Of a stretch of 64,000 nucleotides of DNA, positions 10,195 to 19,252 are shown one piece after another. The notes below the pieces were generated by a model. The model was given only the letters and a program-made list of their open reading frames with translations, was not told the origin of the DNA and did no database searches. The position numbers were made by a program, and so were the translations under genes. Within the stretch, counting starts at the first letter, position 1; each line of letters begins with the position of its first letter. This DNA comes from an uncultured Porphyromonadaceae bacterium (GTDB lineage: Bacteria > Bacteroidota > Bacteroidia > Bacteroidales > Muribaculaceae): the NCBI GenBank assembly GCA_947567425.1, contig CANOLV010000010.1, positions 28,698 through 92,697 on the forward strand, read 5' to 3'.

Positions 10195-11649
10195 ATGCCA
10201 CGTTTCTTAACCTCAATTATCATTGCTTCCGCATTTGCAATATCGGCACAGGCCGAACTCACCACTTATCCGGCAGGACCGGGCGTAGAGACTATCGACG
10301 ACTTCAGCGTCCGCGTTCGTCAAAATGGAGGACAATGGGAGCCAGTAGCTGTCTATCCGGTAAAAGTCGATGAAGTAATAGATGCAAAGCACCAGGTCGA
10401 AACTGCTTCAATGGCCTATTTCGACTTCAACGGAACAGTTGAGGTGGAGGTCGTGTCAAACCGGCAGAAAATAGATACATCGCGCATACGCCCTCTTTCC
10501 TACGGCATCACCCCGGACGTAAGCGCCGACACGCTCACTTTTTCACTCTCCGAGCCACGGAATCTGTCGATTGAAGTCAACGGCGACATATTCCACAACC
10601 TGCACCTTTTCGCCAATCCCATCGACGGCAACCGCCCTTCTGCAAAGGTGCTGAAGAATCTAAAAAAGCATAAGGACCTTATCTATTTCGCTCCCGGGCT
10701 GCACCGTCTACCCGACGGAGTGATGAAAGTGCCCTCAGGAACCACAGTATATATCGACGGCGGAGCTCGCGTACTCGGACAGCTTCGTGCCGACAGCGTA
10801 GAGAATGTCCGCTTTTTCGGACGCGGCGAAGTACACCCGGAAGGACGTGGCGAAGGCGTCTACATAAGCAATTCTCACAATATCGAAGCCGAAGGCATAA
10901 TAGTGACTCAGATTCCGGTAGGAGGATCCGACTCTGTGCGCATATCCAACGTCAAAGCCATTAGCTACTACGGCTGGGGTGACGGAATGAACGTATTCGC
11001 AAGCTCCAATGTCAGCTACGACCGAGCATTCTGCCGCAATAGCGACGACTGCTCCACAGTCTACGCCACACGAAAGGGATTCGTCGGCGGATGCTCCAAC
11101 ATACTCATGGAGAACTCCACTCTTTGGGCCGACGTGGCTCACCCGATAATGATAGGACTCCACGGAGCCGCCACCGAAATCGGAATTGACGCGCCATCCG
11201 ACACCATACAAAACATCACTTACCGCAACATCGACATACTCGACCACAAGGAGAAGCAGGTCGACTATCAGGGCTGTTTCGCTATAAATTGCGGAGACAA
11301 CAATATAGTTCGCGACATCACATTCGACAACATCCGGGTAGAGGATTTCCGCCAGGGTCAGCTGATAAATATCCGTATATTCTTCAACGGCAAGTATTGC
11401 GCGGCTCCGGGCCGATCCGTAAGCGGCGTAAAGTTCAAGGACATTACCTATAACGGAAATAATTCAGAACTATCAATAATAGCCGGTTACGACGCTACCC
11501 GTAAAGTCAGCGACATAACATTTGAAAATCTTGTGATCAACGGAGTGAAGATAGCCGACGAGATGCCCGGAAAGCCGAAATGGTACAAGACCGGCGACAT
11601 GGGACGTATTTACATCGGGGAACATGTCGACAACGTAACCTTCAAATAA
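10195..11649 (+). CDS. Secreted right-handed beta-helix glycosidase-like protein (GH28/GH49-like)
   Basis: A 484-residue protein starting at ATG 10195, which gives a clean signal peptide (MPRFLTSIIIASAFAISAQA) behind a -7 box. After an N-terminal beta-sandwich-like part (residues about 20-160), the rest consists of short repeated strands typical of a right-handed parallel beta-helix (VENVRFFGRGEVHPEGRG, ITYRNIDILDHK, ITFDNIRVEDFR). Acidic motifs at the expected active-site level are YGWGDGMN and CRNSDDCSTVYATRKG, resembling the NTDG and DD motifs of GH28 or the aspartates of GH49, but the GH28 G-H-G and R-I-K motifs are not evident. It is likely a polysaccharide hydrolase (pectinase or dextranase fold); family and substrate are uncertain. 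First gene of the enzyme operon. Confidence 0.75.
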   Translation: MPRFLTSIIIASAFAISAQAELTTYPAGPGVETIDDFSVRVRQNGGQWEPVAVYPVKVDEVIDAKHQVETASMAYFDFNGTVEVEVVSNRQKIDTSRIRPLSYGITPDVSADTLTFSLSEPRNLSIEVNGDIFHNLHLFANPIDGNRPSAKVLKNLKKHKDLIYFAPGLHRLPDGVMKVPSGTTVYIDGGARVLGQLRADSVENVRFFGRGEVHPEGRGEGVYISNSHNIEAEGIIVTQIPVGGSDSVRISNVKAISYYGWGDGMNVFASSNVSYDRAFCRNSDDCSTVYATRKGFVGGCSNILMENSTLWADVAHPIMIGLHGAATEIGIDAPSDTIQNITYRNIDILDHKEKQVDYQGCFAINCGDNNIVRDITFDNIRVEDFRQGQLINIRIFFNGKYCAAPGRSVSGVKFKDITYNGNNSELSIIAGYDATRKVSDITFENLVINGVKIADEMPGKPKWYKTGDMGRIYIGEHVDNVTFK

Positions 11650-11661
11650 TAAATTAAGAAC

Positions 11662-13965
11662 ATGCGCAAACTTATCATCGCCATAATTCTGACGATCGGT
11701 GTGTCGATTTGCGTCCACGCCGCATCTAAAATCAGCCATCCGTCTCTTTTGATGACCAAGGAGCGGGTTCTGGCGGCTAAAAAACGAATGGACTCCGACT
11801 CCGTTCAAGCCAATGCCTGGAAACAGATAAAAGCGGAAGCCGACATCCAGCTCCTGAAAGGAGACATCCGCAGACTCGAATACCTCGCGCTTGCCTACAT
11901 GATGACCGACAGCGCAAAATATGCCGACAAGATCAAAGAGGTGCTGCTCAAGACTGCAAAGACCGAATCGTGGGGCGACCGCGAGATGCTCGCCCGAGAT
12001 CCGGCATGGCGCAGCGAGCTTCAGATGGCCCATAAGAGCTTTCAGGTGGCATTAGGATATGATGCTGTTTACGACATGCTGACACCGTCCGAACGAATGG
12101 AGATAGCCCGGGGCATGTACCGGCTGGCCGTCGAACCCATGCTCGGCGACTGGCTCAACGAGCCGACACGCATCCACTCGCTCAACTCCATGGGCCACAA
12201 CTGGTGGACATCGTGCGTCGGTATGGGCGCACTGCTCGGACTCGCTATCGGCAACGAGATTCCCGAAGCGGCCGAAGCGGCCGAAGCGGCTGTCGAAGCC
12301 CTGCCCGAATGTTTTGACTTTGCCGGCGATGTCATTCAGCGTAAGCCCAAGACGTTTGACCGCGACGGCGGCATGTATGAGAGCATCAACTACGCCAGCT
12401 TCGGAACCGGCGAAGCCCTGTTCCTACGTCTTGCATGGCTCAATTCGCACCCCGAGGCAAAACTTGAAGAAATACCTCAGATAGAAAAGCTCGCCCCATT
12501 TTTCAGCCATGTGTCTTATCCCCGTGATGGAGAACTGTATAGTATCAACTTCGGCGATAGCCACAAGAATGTGAACGGACAGAGGCCCGTAATGCTTGCA
12601 CAGGCGTTCTCCTCCCAGAACGATCCGGTGGCCCTCTGGTATCTTACCCAGACAAATAAGGGATTCTTCCATGAAGGAGCCGACATAACCACCCCGATTG
12701 GGTTCCTATATACACCCGATTTGTCGAAAGCACCGCAGTCTCCCGGTCTTTCCACATCCCACCTGTGGAAAGACTTCGGATGGGCCACGATGCGCGATTC
12801 CTGGAACCGAAACGCCTCGATGCTCGCCGTTAAGTCGGGCATGACGTGGAACCACTCCCACGCCGACGCCAACTCGCTCATCCTGTTCCACAAAGGTGTG
12901 GACATAATCAAGGATGCGGGCAACTGCAGCTACGGCAAGCCCGAATACCGCAACTACTTTTTCCAATCGGATGCCCACAACGTGGTCAAGTTCAACGGCC
13001 ATGGACAGTCGCGCCATCAGCAGTACCACGGCACCATGCTCCCCGGATCTGTCAGCAACCTCCTCGACGGAGGCAACATAAAGTATGTGCTTGCCGACGG
13101 CACCGGACCCATGTCGCAGTGGATGATACGCAATTTCCGCCACTTCCTGTGGATAGACAATGTCATTTACGTCATTGACGACCTTTTGAGCCACGAGCCC
13201 GGACAGTTCCAATGGCTGTGGCACCCCGGAGGCCACGCCACAAAGCGGGGTTTCGACCTCGAAATCGTCAACGGTGAGTCGGCGGCGCTGATCCGCCCGC
13301 TCTATCCCAGGCAACTTGCCTACAGTAATTTCGTCCATGACTATCCGGAAGACCTGTACTGGGAAGTCCACGAAGGCCCGACCGAGAATCTGCAAGGCAC
13401 CGAGGAGTATTGGTCGTTCCACCTCCCGGCGGTCACCGACCGTGTGAAAGGCGTGACAGCCATCATTCTGAAAGACAGCGTCTCACAGAAGGAGCTTCCT
13501 CAGATCGTACGCCGTGAGGGCAAGAACTGGATCGGACTAAAAGTGACCTGCAAAGGCAAAGTGACAGACATTTACATCAATCAGCTCGCCGACGGCCGAT
13601 TGATGCACCTGAACTCATGGATAGATGCCGACGGATGGTCGACCGATGCCTACATGATGGCCGTGAGCTACCCCGAAGGCTCCGATCCGGCCAAGTCAAA
13701 GGAGATGTTCATCGGACACGGCAGCGCACTGCGCCGCGACGGAGAGACATACTTCTCATCGCTTGCCAAACTCAATGTCATAACCCGCCTTGACGGCTCA
13801 CGGCTCGACATACAGGCCGCCGGACAGCCTCGCATGAACTTCAACCTCAAGGCCGCCCCTTCCACAATGACCGTCAACGGAGAAAAGGCACCCATTAAAA
13901 AGAAAGGCCGTCTGATCAACATCCGCACCACCGATGAACAAAAGACTTTTCGGCAAACATACTGA
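11662..13965 (+). CDS. Heparinase II/III-type polysaccharide lyase
   Basis: A 767-residue secreted protein with signal peptide MRKLIIAIILTIGVSICVHA. Residues about 25-330 form an alpha-helical toroid with the Asn/His-containing motif HSLNSMGHNWWTS. The C-terminal half, about 370-700, is a heparinase II/III-like beta-sandwich with WNHSHADANSLILFHKG (His398, His400) and DAHNVVKFNG. These lyases cleave uronic acid polysaccharides by beta-elimination and leave unsaturated uronyl ends, the substrate of the GH88 enzyme encoded downstream. The known families with this architecture (PL12, PL15, PL17, PL21) act on heparan sulfate, alginate and related glycans, so the substrate cannot be chosen from sequence alone. 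The gene begins 12 bases after the beta-helix gene. Confidence 0.85.
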   Translation: MRKLIIAIILTIGVSICVHAASKISHPSLLMTKERVLAAKKRMDSDSVQANAWKQIKAEADIQLLKGDIRRLEYLALAYMMTDSAKYADKIKEVLLKTAKTESWGDREMLARDPAWRSELQMAHKSFQVALGYDAVYDMLTPSERMEIARGMYRLAVEPMLGDWLNEPTRIHSLNSMGHNWWTSCVGMGALLGLAIGNEIPEAAEAAEAAVEALPECFDFAGDVIQRKPKTFDRDGGMYESINYASFGTGEALFLRLAWLNSHPEAKLEEIPQIEKLAPFFSHVSYPRDGELYSINFGDSHKNVNGQRPVMLAQAFSSQNDPVALWYLTQTNKGFFHEGADITTPIGFLYTPDLSKAPQSPGLSTSHLWKDFGWATMRDSWNRNASMLAVKSGMTWNHSHADANSLILFHKGVDIIKDAGNCSYGKPEYRNYFFQSDAHNVVKFNGHGQSRHQQYHGTMLPGSVSNLLDGGNIKYVLADGTGPMSQWMIRNFRHFLWIDNVIYVIDDLLSHEPGQFQWLWHPGGHATKRGFDLEIVNGESAALIRPLYPRQLAYSNFVHDYPEDLYWEVHEGPTENLQGTEEYWSFHLPAVTDRVKGVTAIILKDSVSQKELPQIVRREGKNWIGLKVTCKGKVTDIYINQLADGRLMHLNSWIDADGWSTDAYMMAVSYPEGSDPAKSKEMFIGHGSALRRDGETYFSSLAKLNVITRLDGSRLDIQAAGQPRMNFNLKAAPSTMTVNGEKAPIKKKGRLINIRTTDEQKTFRQTY

Positions 13966-14012
13966 TAATTGAATTATCCAAAACCTCATCAAGGAATTCA
14001 CAGATTATAAAT

Positions 14013-15941
14013 ATGCCACCCTTACATTACATCTCAGTTTTAACGGCATCGGCAATCTGCCTTGCCGCAAATGCGTCATCGGGATCACAGGACATGTCGG
14101 TCAAGTCGCCCGACGGACGCAATGAGGCCATCTTCTCAAAAAGCGGCAAAGAGCTGACCTACACGGTCCGAGTCGACGGCAACGAGGTCATCAAGCCCTC
14201 ACGTGCCGGTCTCGAAGTCGACAATTGGGCTTGGGAAATGGCTTTGGGAAAACGCGATCTGGAGCAACCCGAATGCTGGATGGATCTTCTGACAGTTGAT
14301 TCAATCACCCGCCATCTACCGGTCGACACCGTATGGCATCCGATCTACGGCGAACGGTCGACCGTAAAAGACCGCTACAATTCGGCCACACTCCACATGT
14401 CGCGCGGAGACAAGAGCGACTACCGGCTTGACATCGAGGTACGCGCCTACGACGAAGGAATAGCCTTCCGCTACTTCTTCCCAGAACATCCCGCCGCCAT
14501 ATTCCACAAGGTCGTGGCCGACCTTACCGACTACGCATTCCCGGAAGGCACAATGGCCTGGAGCGAAAAGTGGGCACAGTCGACATTCGACCACACCCAC
14601 GTCGACAGCATTCTCCGACCCGTCGAACGGGCTTTGACTCTCGAACTCCCCTCCGGACAATGGGTGGCCCTGCTTGATGCCGATGTCGACGACTGGTGCC
14701 TGACCAAATATGTAGCTCGGAGCGACCGACAGTCCACCCTCTCGTCGGTGATGTATTCTCCTGTCGACATAGTGACATATTATGCCACCCCTTGGAAAGT
14801 AATAATGACGGCTGATTCTCCCGGACAGCTGATTGAGAACAATGACATAGTGCTCAATCTTAATCCGCACATGGAGGGTGACTTCGCCTGGGTAAAACCG
14901 GGAAAGATAATGCGTGCGCCGATCTCGACCGAGATGGGTCTCGCCACCATCGACTTCTGCGCCGAACACGACATACAGTACATGCTCTACGACTGGCAGT
15001 GGTACATGCCATGCACGAGCCACGACGGTGATGCCACTAAAGTCGTCGACAAAGTCGACATGAAGCGGGTAATAGATCATGGTAAAGAAAAGGGCGTCGG
15101 AGTATGGCTCTACGTCAACCAACACGCTCTGATGAAACAGATGGACGAGCTGTTCCCGCTGCTCAGCCAGTGGGGAGTGGCAGGCGTCAAGTCTGGCTTC
15201 GTGCAGTACGCATCACACCGATGGGCCGTGTGGCTGCACGACATGGTGCGTAAAGCCTCCGACAATAGGCTGATGATGAACATCCACGACGAGTTCCGGC
15301 CATCTGGATTCAGCCGCACCTACCCCAACCTGCTCACTCAGGAGGGTATATGCGGCAACGAAGAGTTTCCGGATGCCACTTACAACGTCACACTGCCGTT
15401 CACCCGTATGGTCAACGGAGCCGCCGACTACACCATCTGCTACTACGACAAACGTCTTAAGAACACCCATGCCCACCAGCTGGCAGCCTCGCTGGTGTTC
15501 TACAGTCCGCTGATGACCATATTCTGGTATGACAACCCCTCCATGTACGGTGGCGAGCCCGAAATCAAGTGGTTCGAAGACCTTCAGGTGTCGTTCGACG
15601 ACTCAAAGGTGCTGTCCGGTTATCCCGGTAAAGGCATTGTCATGGCCCGACGCCGCGGACAGGACTGGTTTGTAGGCGCGATGACCAACAATGAAGGAGG
15701 CCGTCAACCGATCGACCTCTCATTTCTTGAACCGGACACCGAATATATAGCCGAAGTATACACCGACGGAGGCCCAGAAGTCAACACCCGCACCGGAGTC
15801 AGATGCGCCAAGTGGATCGTTGACAGCTCAGACTCGATGACATTCGATCTACTGCCTCGCGGAGGTGCGGCATTGCGCATGACTCCGGTCGAAGGCAAAA
15901 CTCCGAAGAATGTAAAAAAATATAACGGTAAGATTCTGTAA
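14013..15941 (+). CDS. GH97 alpha-glycosidase, inverting type by active-site sequence
   Basis: A 642-residue GH97 family protein with an N-terminal signal sequence. An N-terminal beta-sandwich (to about 270, with SPDGRNEAIF), a catalytic (beta/alpha)8 barrel (about 290-540, with HDIQYMLYDWQWY, GVWLYVNQHALM and SRTYPNLLTQEGICGNEE) and a C-terminal beta domain are visible. At the position where retaining members have the nucleophile Asp (pattern GVKG-IKVDF), this protein reads VAGVKSGFVQ, with Gly as in SusB-type inverting enzymes; Glu residues in NIHDEF and LTQEG are kept as candidate bases. GH97 enzymes release alpha-linked glucose or galactose. It is part of the PUL enzyme operon, 47 bases after the lyase gene. 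The mechanism assignment rests on remembered family knowledge. Confidence 0.9.
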   Translation: MPPLHYISVLTASAICLAANASSGSQDMSVKSPDGRNEAIFSKSGKELTYTVRVDGNEVIKPSRAGLEVDNWAWEMALGKRDLEQPECWMDLLTVDSITRHLPVDTVWHPIYGERSTVKDRYNSATLHMSRGDKSDYRLDIEVRAYDEGIAFRYFFPEHPAAIFHKVVADLTDYAFPEGTMAWSEKWAQSTFDHTHVDSILRPVERALTLELPSGQWVALLDADVDDWCLTKYVARSDRQSTLSSVMYSPVDIVTYYATPWKVIMTADSPGQLIENNDIVLNLNPHMEGDFAWVKPGKIMRAPISTEMGLATIDFCAEHDIQYMLYDWQWYMPCTSHDGDATKVVDKVDMKRVIDHGKEKGVGVWLYVNQHALMKQMDELFPLLSQWGVAGVKSGFVQYASHRWAVWLHDMVRKASDNRLMMNIHDEFRPSGFSRTYPNLLTQEGICGNEEFPDATYNVTLPFTRMVNGAADYTICYYDKRLKNTHAHQLAASLVFYSPLMTIFWYDNPSMYGGEPEIKWFEDLQVSFDDSKVLSGYPGKGIVMARRRGQDWFVGAMTNNEGGRQPIDLSFLEPDTEYIAEVYTDGGPEVNTRTGVRCAKWIVDSSDSMTFDLLPRGGAALRMTPVEGKTPKNVKKYNGKIL

Positions 15942-15955
15942 TTTTTTTCTTCGGC

Positions 15956-16012
15956 AATTGAGTGTACCGCGACACTTATCCGTATATCTGCATGTTCAAA
16001 CACTCAATTTTT
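15956..16012 (+). terminator. Possible terminator between the GH97 and GH43 genes
   Basis: A 9-bp stem, AATTGAGTG at 15956-15964 and CACTCAATT at 16001-16009, with a 36-base loop and a short T run. The long loop makes it weak; it may only attenuate transcription into the GH43 gene. Confidence 0.45.
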
Positions 16013-16079
16013 AGGTTTAGTCCAACGGTCAATTTTTCAAGGTAATAAAGATTGTTTTTTTAGTTATAAAATCGTAAAA

Positions 16080-17735
16080 ATGGAAAAATTCCAGTACATA
16101 GCCGCTGCATTATGCATCACTACGGCAATGCAGGCCCACAGTACCGGGCCGTGGATTCCCGACCAGGGCGACGGCACATACGTCAACCCGGTGATCTATG
16201 CCGACTACTCCGATCCGGACGCAGTGGCCGTCGGCGACGACTTCTATATGACCGCATCGAGTTTTCAATGCGCTCCCGGACTGCCCATACTACACTCAAA
16301 AGATCTGGTCAACTGGGAAATCGTAAACTATGCCATAAAGGAAGTTCCGCCGACCCAATACTTCGACGAAGCACCCCGTCATGGTAAAGGCGTGTGGGCA
16401 CCGAGCATACGCTACCACGACAATGAATACTATATCTATTGGGGCGACCCAGACTTCGGCATCTTCATGGTGAAGACCTCCGACCCAAAGGGTGAATGGA
16501 GCAGCCCCGTACTTGTCAAGGGTGGCAAAGGCATGATCGATCCAGTTCCGCTGTGGGACGACGACGGACGCGTATATCTCGCCCACGCCTGGGCGGCCAG
16601 CCGTGTAGGGTTCAACAGCCTGATAACCGTATTCGAAATGAACAGCGAAGGCACCGCACCGATATCCGATCCGGTAATGGTGTTCGACGGCAACGACGGC
16701 ATAAACCACACGATCGAAGGCCCCAAGCTTTATAAGCGCGACGGCTACTATTATATTTTCGCTCCGGCAGGAGGCGTAGTCGACGGGTGGCAGCTCGTGA
16801 TGAGGTCAAAGAACATATATGGCCCATACGAACCCAGAATAGTCATGGCCCAAGGCTCCACAGACATCAACGGACCACACCAAGGCGCTTGGATCGACAC
16901 CGAAAACGGCGAGTCGTGGTTCCTGCACTTCCAGGACAAAGGTGCATACGGAAGAGTCATACACCTTAATCCTATGACTTGGAACGACGGTTGGCCGGTA
17001 ATAGGCACCGACAGTGACGGCGACGGATGCGGCGAACCTGTCAGAAGGTACAAAAAGCCGGCTGTAAAGACACCCGTAAAGACACCTGTAACTCCTGCGG
17101 TCTCCGATGAATTCAACTCACGCCATATAGACCTTCAATGGGAATGGCATTCCAATTATAAGGATACGTTTGGATTCCCGTCGGATTTAGGATTCTTCCG
17201 ACTGTACGGCCACAAGCTCTCTCCCGGATTTGTCAACTATTGGGAAGTCCCGAACATGCTGCTTCAAAAATTACCCGCCGAGACATTCACCGCCACCGCG
17301 AAACTCCGCATATCAGCGAAATCCACCAGCGAGGGAGCTGTGGCAGGATTGATCGTCATGGGTTGGGACTACAGCTTCATCGGGCTCGAAAAGAACGGCG
17401 ACGGTTTTGACCTCGTCAGGGGCACATGCATTGATGCCGAACAGGGCACACCACAGGAAGTCGTCAGACTCCAACCCGTCACACCTACACGGGTTTATTC
17501 CGCCGGACTGAACCCAAACTACGAATGCGACATATATCTGCGGATAAAAGTCGGGAAAGGCGGCGTCTGTACGTTCTTCTACAGTCTTGACGGCAAAAAA
17601 TTCAAAGCCGCCGGAGAGCCGTTCACCGCACGGCAGGGCAAATGGATAGGAGCCAAAGTCGGCATGTTTGCCACCGTTCCCGACAACACCGACCGCGGAT
17701 GGATGGACATCGACTGGTTCCGCCTGACGGAATGA
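16080..17735 (+). CDS. GH43 family glycosidase with C-terminal beta-sandwich
   Basis: A 551-residue secreted enzyme: signal peptide to about residue 20, then a five-bladed GH43 propeller at about 30-315 and a C-terminal concanavalin-like module at about 335-550 (DEFNSRHIDLQWEW, GFFRLYGHKLSP, WMDIDWFRL). The expected acidic triad is present: Asp45 in YSDPDAV (base), Asp154 in GMIDPVPL, and Glu213 in TIEGPKL (acid). Such two-module proteins remove beta-xylose or alpha-L-arabinofuranose side chains. A short KTPVKTPVTP linker joins the modules. It lies in the PUL behind a possible weak terminator and probably trims side chains of the imported oligosaccharide. Confidence 0.9.
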   Translation: MEKFQYIAAALCITTAMQAHSTGPWIPDQGDGTYVNPVIYADYSDPDAVAVGDDFYMTASSFQCAPGLPILHSKDLVNWEIVNYAIKEVPPTQYFDEAPRHGKGVWAPSIRYHDNEYYIYWGDPDFGIFMVKTSDPKGEWSSPVLVKGGKGMIDPVPLWDDDGRVYLAHAWAASRVGFNSLITVFEMNSEGTAPISDPVMVFDGNDGINHTIEGPKLYKRDGYYYIFAPAGGVVDGWQLVMRSKNIYGPYEPRIVMAQGSTDINGPHQGAWIDTENGESWFLHFQDKGAYGRVIHLNPMTWNDGWPVIGTDSDGDGCGEPVRRYKKPAVKTPVKTPVTPAVSDEFNSRHIDLQWEWHSNYKDTFGFPSDLGFFRLYGHKLSPGFVNYWEVPNMLLQKLPAETFTATAKLRISAKSTSEGAVAGLIVMGWDYSFIGLEKNGDGFDLVRGTCIDAEQGTPQEVVRLQPVTPTRVYSAGLNPNYECDIYLRIKVGKGGVCTFFYSLDGKKFKAAGEPFTARQGKWIGAKVGMFATVPDNTDRGWMDIDWFRLTE

Positions 17736-17787
17736 TATAAATACCTTACGCATAATTGATCCTCGACATCAACCAAATTACATAAAC

Positions 17788-19032
17788 ATGCTAAAAACTA
17801 CCACCGACATGAAATATGCCTTATTCGGACTCGGCATGATGTTCCTGACATCATGCGTGTCCACCACCTCCGAGACCCTCGATTTAGAAAAGGCGCTCTC
17901 TTACTGCGACACCCACGTATGCCGCACGTTAAACGAACTCAAGGAGGACAACGACTCCATTGACTACTCGATGATGCCGCGCAACATCATGGCCTCCGAC
18001 TCCCGTTGGCACTGCCGCAAGGCCGACAAGGCCGAATGGTGCGGCGGATTTTGGCCCGGAGTGCTTTGGTATGACTACGAAGCCACCAAAAATGAGGACA
18101 TCCGCCGGCAAGCCGAGAAGTTCACCGAATCGCTTGAATTCCTGTCAAAGACTCCGGCCTTCGACCACGACCTCGGATTCCTGATGTTCTGCAGCTACGG
18201 AAACGGCTATCGGCTGACCAATAATCCGAAGTACAAACAGATCATTCTCGACACCGCCGACTCGCTCGCCACACTCTACAATCCAGCCGTCGGGACCATA
18301 CTGTCATGGCCGCGCAACGTCGAGATTTATGGCGGACACAACACCATCATGGACAACATGATCAACCTCGAGATGCTATTCTGGGCAGCCAAGAACGGAG
18401 GCGACAGGCGCCTCTATGACATAGCCGTCGACCATGCCGCCACAACCATGAAGCATCATTTCCGCGACGACTACACCTCATACCACGTAGCGGTCTACGA
18501 CTCCGTCTCCGGCGACTTCATAAAAGGCATGACGCACCAGGGCTACGCCGACAATTCCATGTGGGCACGCGGACAGGCATGGGCCATCTACGGCTACACC
18601 ATGGTATACCGCGAGACCCGCGACCCTCGGTTCCTTGACTTTGCCCAGAAAGTGACCGACGTGTATCTGCAACGGTTGCCCGACGACTATGTGCCGTACT
18701 GGGACTTCGACGATCCCGCCATTCCTGACGCACCCAAAGATGCATCCGCGGCATGCGTGGTGGCCTCGGCACTGCTCGAACTGCAGAACTACGTCCAGCC
18801 GGAAAAGTCAGCCTCATATAAAGACACCGCCCGGCGCATACTGACATCGCTGTCAAGCGACAGATACCTCTGCGGAGACTCCAAACCGGCCTTTCTGCTC
18901 CATTCTGTCGGACACATGCCTGCCGGATCCGAAATCGACGCATCGATAATATACGCCGACTACTACTATATCGAAGCGCTCCTGCGCATGAAAAAGATTG
19001 ACCAGGGCAAGGACGTCCTCGCATCCCTGTAG
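17788..19032 (+). CDS. GH88 unsaturated uronyl hydrolase, lipoprotein
   Basis: A 414-residue GH88 family enzyme. These use vinyl-ether hydration to remove the unsaturated uronic acid left at chain ends by polysaccharide lyases, fitting the heparinase II/III-type lyase in the same locus. The (alpha/alpha)6 barrel motifs are visible: GGFWPGVLWYDYEAT, the Asp of DHDLGFLMFCSYG (Asp128), the Asp of IMDNMINLEML (Asp189), and THQGYADNSMWARGQAW. The N-terminus has a lipobox (LTSC). A second start at 17809 (MKYALFGLG) gives a more usual lipoprotein signal. Last gene of the PUL, followed by a 17-bp-stem terminator. Confidence 0.92.
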   Translation: MLKTTTDMKYALFGLGMMFLTSCVSTTSETLDLEKALSYCDTHVCRTLNELKEDNDSIDYSMMPRNIMASDSRWHCRKADKAEWCGGFWPGVLWYDYEATKNEDIRRQAEKFTESLEFLSKTPAFDHDLGFLMFCSYGNGYRLTNNPKYKQIILDTADSLATLYNPAVGTILSWPRNVEIYGGHNTIMDNMINLEMLFWAAKNGGDRRLYDIAVDHAATTMKHHFRDDYTSYHVAVYDSVSGDFIKGMTHQGYADNSMWARGQAWAIYGYTMVYRETRDPRFLDFAQKVTDVYLQRLPDDYVPYWDFDDPAIPDAPKDASAACVVASALLELQNYVQPEKSASYKDTARRILTSLSSDRYLCGDSKPAFLLHSVGHMPAGSEIDASIIYADYYYIEALLRMKKIDQGKDVLASL

Positions 19033-19064
19033 CGACACGCCGAATCGGCCCTTAAATTCGCACG

Positions 19065-19108
19065 AAGCGGGTTATATGTAGCGCATCTACATATAACCCG
19101 CTTATTTT
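19065..19108 (+). terminator. Strong terminator closing the PUL
   Basis: A perfect 17-bp stem, 19065-19081 with 19087-19103, a 5-base loop (CGCAT), then ATTTTT. Confidence 0.92.
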
Positions 19109-19252
19109 TAAAGGCATGCATTTCAAGCCAAGATAGCGTCTAAATCATCTTGCACGACATTGGAATAAATATTTTCGACATTTTTAGAACTTTTGCAGAT
19201 GTGCTTTGTTTTAGAGATAAACAACATTTTTAACTCAACTATTTCAATGTTT

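Noticed and set aside
3464-19032. PUL for sulfated host glycosaminoglycans
   Set aside because: The lyase and GH88 would fit, but there is no sulfatase or sulfatase-maturation gene, and GH97 and GH43 do not fit.
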